A stretch of DNA of 8,023 nucleotides from Mycoplasmoidaceae bacterium (lineage in GTDB: Bacteria; Bacillota_I; Bacilli_A; Mycoplasmatales; Mycoplasmoidaceae): positions 1 to 8,023 of the forward strand of contig JAKSVN010000021.1 in the NCBI GenBank assembly GCA_024427125.1. Reading direction: 5' to 3'. This document shows positions 6,781 through 8,023 of the stretch, one piece after another. The notes under the pieces were generated by a model, which did not search any database, was not told the DNA's origin, and saw only the letters and a program-made list of their open reading frames with translations. The translations under genes were made by a program, and so were the position numbers. Positions within the stretch are counted from its first letter, which is position 1. Every line of letters begins with the position of its first letter.

Positions 6781-7248
6781 ATGAAATTAACTATATCGCC
6801 TGCAGGTAGAAGTTTGAAATTTTTTGCTTCAGCTGCTGGTTCATATGCTGGTGCATTATTATTCTTAACACTATTAGAATATTTGGGATTTGTAAGACAT
6901 CCTGAAGATGCTATTAAAACCATATTTAGTGTATGATATGTCGGTGCAATGTTTATTATTTGCGTTGGATTATTAATAACTTTAACAATATGTAGTATCT
7001 TTACATACATTTATGTATGTAAAGAAAAACAAAAGAAATTCTTGTTATTTGCCTTACCTGCTCATATTATTTCAGCTGCATTAATGTTTATCTCAATAAT
7101 TCTTATTATGAAAAATAAAGATGGTAGAAATGTTGCTTGCATTATGAACCTTATTGCCGGAATTGTAGCTATATATCTAACTGTGGTTTCTATTGTCTTC
7201 AAACATGTTGCTTACGGAAAAGCAAGAAAAGCTGAAAAACAAAACTAG
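6781..7248 (+). CDS. Four-helix membrane protein of unknown function, 155 aa
   Basis: I do not recognise this protein. It has four predicted membrane helices at about 14-38, 54-80, 87-110 and 117-140, joined by short loops, with a Lys/Arg-rich loop between helices 2 and 3 (KEKQKK, 81-86) and a basic C-terminal tail (KARKAEKQN, 147-155). The positive-inside rule puts both ends and the 2-3 loop in the cytoplasm. A conserved-looking HPED (40-43) lies in the first outer loop. The single Trp (52) is TGA. The start is supported by AAGGAG and TATAAT. The stop TAG lies in the stem of the following terminator. The neighbour downstream encodes another four-helix protein with a similar basic C-terminal end, so they may be distant relatives, but I cannot show this. 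Confidence 0.88.
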
Positions 7249-7265
7249 GGCTAACCTAGTTTTTT
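7241..7265 (+). terminator. Intrinsic terminator overlapping the end of the 155-aa gene
   Basis: AAAACTAGG (7241-7249) pairs with CCTAGTTTT (7255-7263) around loop GCTAA, followed by more T (to 7265) and ATTT. The last coding residues and the TAG stop (7246-7248) are inside the left arm, so a translating ribosome would cover part of the hairpin. The design matches the hairpin at the end of the microprotein gene. Confidence 0.88.
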
Positions 7266-7290
7266 ATTTGCTTATGTATAAGCAAATAAA
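7263..7290. repeat. Perfect 12-bp inverted repeat over the -35 region of the 192-aa gene
   Basis: TTTATTTGCTTA (7263-7274) and TAAGCAAATAAA (7279-7290) are exact reverse complements separated by TGTA. The centre is where the -35 element of the next gene's promoter should lie (about 7273-7278), and the right arm ends 5 nt before its TATAAT. The placement suits an operator for a dimeric regulator. Alternatively it is a second hairpin backing up the terminator immediately upstream, though no T-tract follows it. Confidence 0.6.
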
Positions 7291-7295
7291 TTTAA

Positions 7296-7301
7296 TATAA
7301 T
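7296..7301 (+). promoter_or_regulatory. -10 box of the 192-aa gene, implying a leaderless mRNA
   Basis: TATAAT ends 6 nt before the ATG at 7308, so the predicted start point is the A of the start codon itself. No SD lies upstream of this ATG. The hexamer at the -35 position (TATGTA) is poor and falls in the spacer of the inverted repeat, which could mean that an activator or repressor acts here. Confidence 0.55.
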
Positions 7302-7307
7302 ATTATT

Positions 7308-7886
7308 ATGTTAGAAAATAAGACAGATTCACAAACTGTTGTTCCAACAAAATATCATAAAGTTTATAACATAATGTCTTGGACATTTATAGGTGTAACA
7401 ATTTTTATTATTTGTATGCTTGCTATTATTGCAGGTATAGCAATCTATTTATGGGCTGCAAACAAAATAACTCAATATAGAGATCCTAAAGTTTATGCAT
7501 TATATGCAACTGCATTTACATTTATTATAATGGATATCTGTTTTATGGTAATTTGGTTTGGTTTAATCATAGCTGGTATGGTTATAGGAAATAGACACAG
7601 AAACTTAACAACTAATAAACGTTTGTTCAATATTGCTAATATAACTTTATTAAGTGTATTTATTGTCCTTAGTATCGTTGTTGTCATCCTTGGGGCATTA
7701 TGATTAGGTGGTTACCATTATAACATTCATACTAGATCAGGATTAGTTATAGGGATTGCTGTTCTTGAGATAATTAAAGGTTTGTTTATGATTGGTGCTC
7801 TTGTTGTATCATTTAGAATTGCAATAAGAAACGCAAAGATAGAAGCTAATGATGTTTCAGTAGGGGTGCAAAATGAAACTAGGTAA
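7308..7886 (+). CDS. Four-helix membrane protein of unknown function, 192 aa
   Basis: I do not recognise this protein. A polar N-terminal stretch (1-20, with K-T-D-S-Q-T) is followed by four predicted membrane helices at about 23-50, 64-94, 108-133 and 144-170, then a basic-to-neutral tail (about 170-192). The loop between helices 2 and 3 is basic (NRHRN, 95-99; KR, 104-105), so both ends should be cytoplasmic. Three Trp are TGG and one (132) is TGA, which truncates the gene under the standard code. There is no SD at the start. Its 3' end overlaps the lipoprotein gene by 14 nt in another frame, so the two are almost certainly translated from one mRNA. This suggests, but does not prove, a shared role at the cell surface. 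Confidence 0.86.
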
Positions 7887-8023
7887 ATTATTATTAACAT
7901 CTTCAGTTATTGCTATGCCAATAGCCATTATTACTCCAATGATGGTTTCTTGTGCTGACAACGGTCCATTAGTTGCCCATATTGAGGATAACTATATCTT
8001 TAGTGATCAAAACGAAATAAATG
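7873..8023 (+). CDS. Surface lipoprotein, N-terminal part (cut by window end)
   Basis: Only the first 50 residues are in view and the frame is still open at the edge. They form a bacterial lipoprotein signal: basic start MKLGK, a hydrophobic core (6-24), and the lipobox MVSC with Cys27, the residue expected to be lipidated and to become the N-terminus after signal peptidase II cleavage. The mature part begins C-A-D-N-G-P and is polar. Such proteins are anchored on the outer face of the membrane and are often variable surface antigens or substrate-binding proteins in mycoplasmas; which one cannot be told here. The start lies inside the preceding gene, with a G-rich AGGGG (7862-7866) 6 nt upstream as SD. 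Confidence 0.88.
   Translation, partial: MKLGKLLLTSSVIAMPIAIITPMMVSCADNGPLVAHIEDNYIFSDQNEIN

Noticed and set aside
6735..7010. Open frame on the minus strand, 91 codons
   Set aside because: It is antisense to the 155-aa membrane-protein gene, which has a promoter, SD and terminator of its own; the hydrophobic antisense frame is a side effect.
7493..7687. Open frame on the minus strand, 64 codons
   Set aside because: It is antisense to the helices of the 192-aa protein, and no SD precedes it.

Overview
The window comes from an AT-rich mollicute (Mycoplasma-type) genome. In-frame TGA codons must be read as tryptophan (genetic code 4) in valS, tkt, udk, rpmB and both membrane-protein genes; without that rule these genes break into the short fragments a standard-code search would give. 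The species cannot be fixed from the sequence alone.

The left three quarters (about 68-6174, minus strand) is a tight housekeeping cluster, transcribed right to left: udk (uridine kinase), tkt (transketolase), a yneF-type UPF0154 membrane protein, engB/ysxC (ribosome-assembly GTPase), valS (valyl-tRNA synthetase), and last a 26-residue Cys/Lys-rich microprotein gene. Gaps between the first five genes are 2, 1, 3 and 6 nt, so they very likely form one operon. It joins pentose-phosphate and nucleotide metabolism to translation. The microprotein gene follows valS after 44 nt. It has its own TATAAT, a good Shine-Dalgarno (SD) sequence and an adjoining terminator-type hairpin.

A divergent intergenic region (6175-6269) separates udk from a plus-strand unit: rpmB (ribosomal protein L28 with a Lys/Ala-rich tail), tRNA-Ile(GAU) and tRNA-Ala(UGC), ended by a strong intrinsic terminator. 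To the right are a monocistronic gene for an unidentified four-helix membrane protein (155 aa) with its own terminator, then a second unidentified four-helix membrane protein (192 aa) whose end overlaps the start of a lipoprotein gene that runs off the window.

The observations most worth a second look are: the Cys-cluster microprotein; two genes (udk and the 192-aa gene) whose TATAAT lies so close to the ATG that the mRNA would be leaderless; three consecutive genes (yneF, engB, valS) in one continuous reading frame split only by stop codons; an apparent compensatory A19-U56 pair in tRNA-Ala replacing the near-universal G19-C56; and a membrane-protein gene flanked by near-identical terminators. 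I see no CRISPR array, complete mobile element, defence system or riboswitch.
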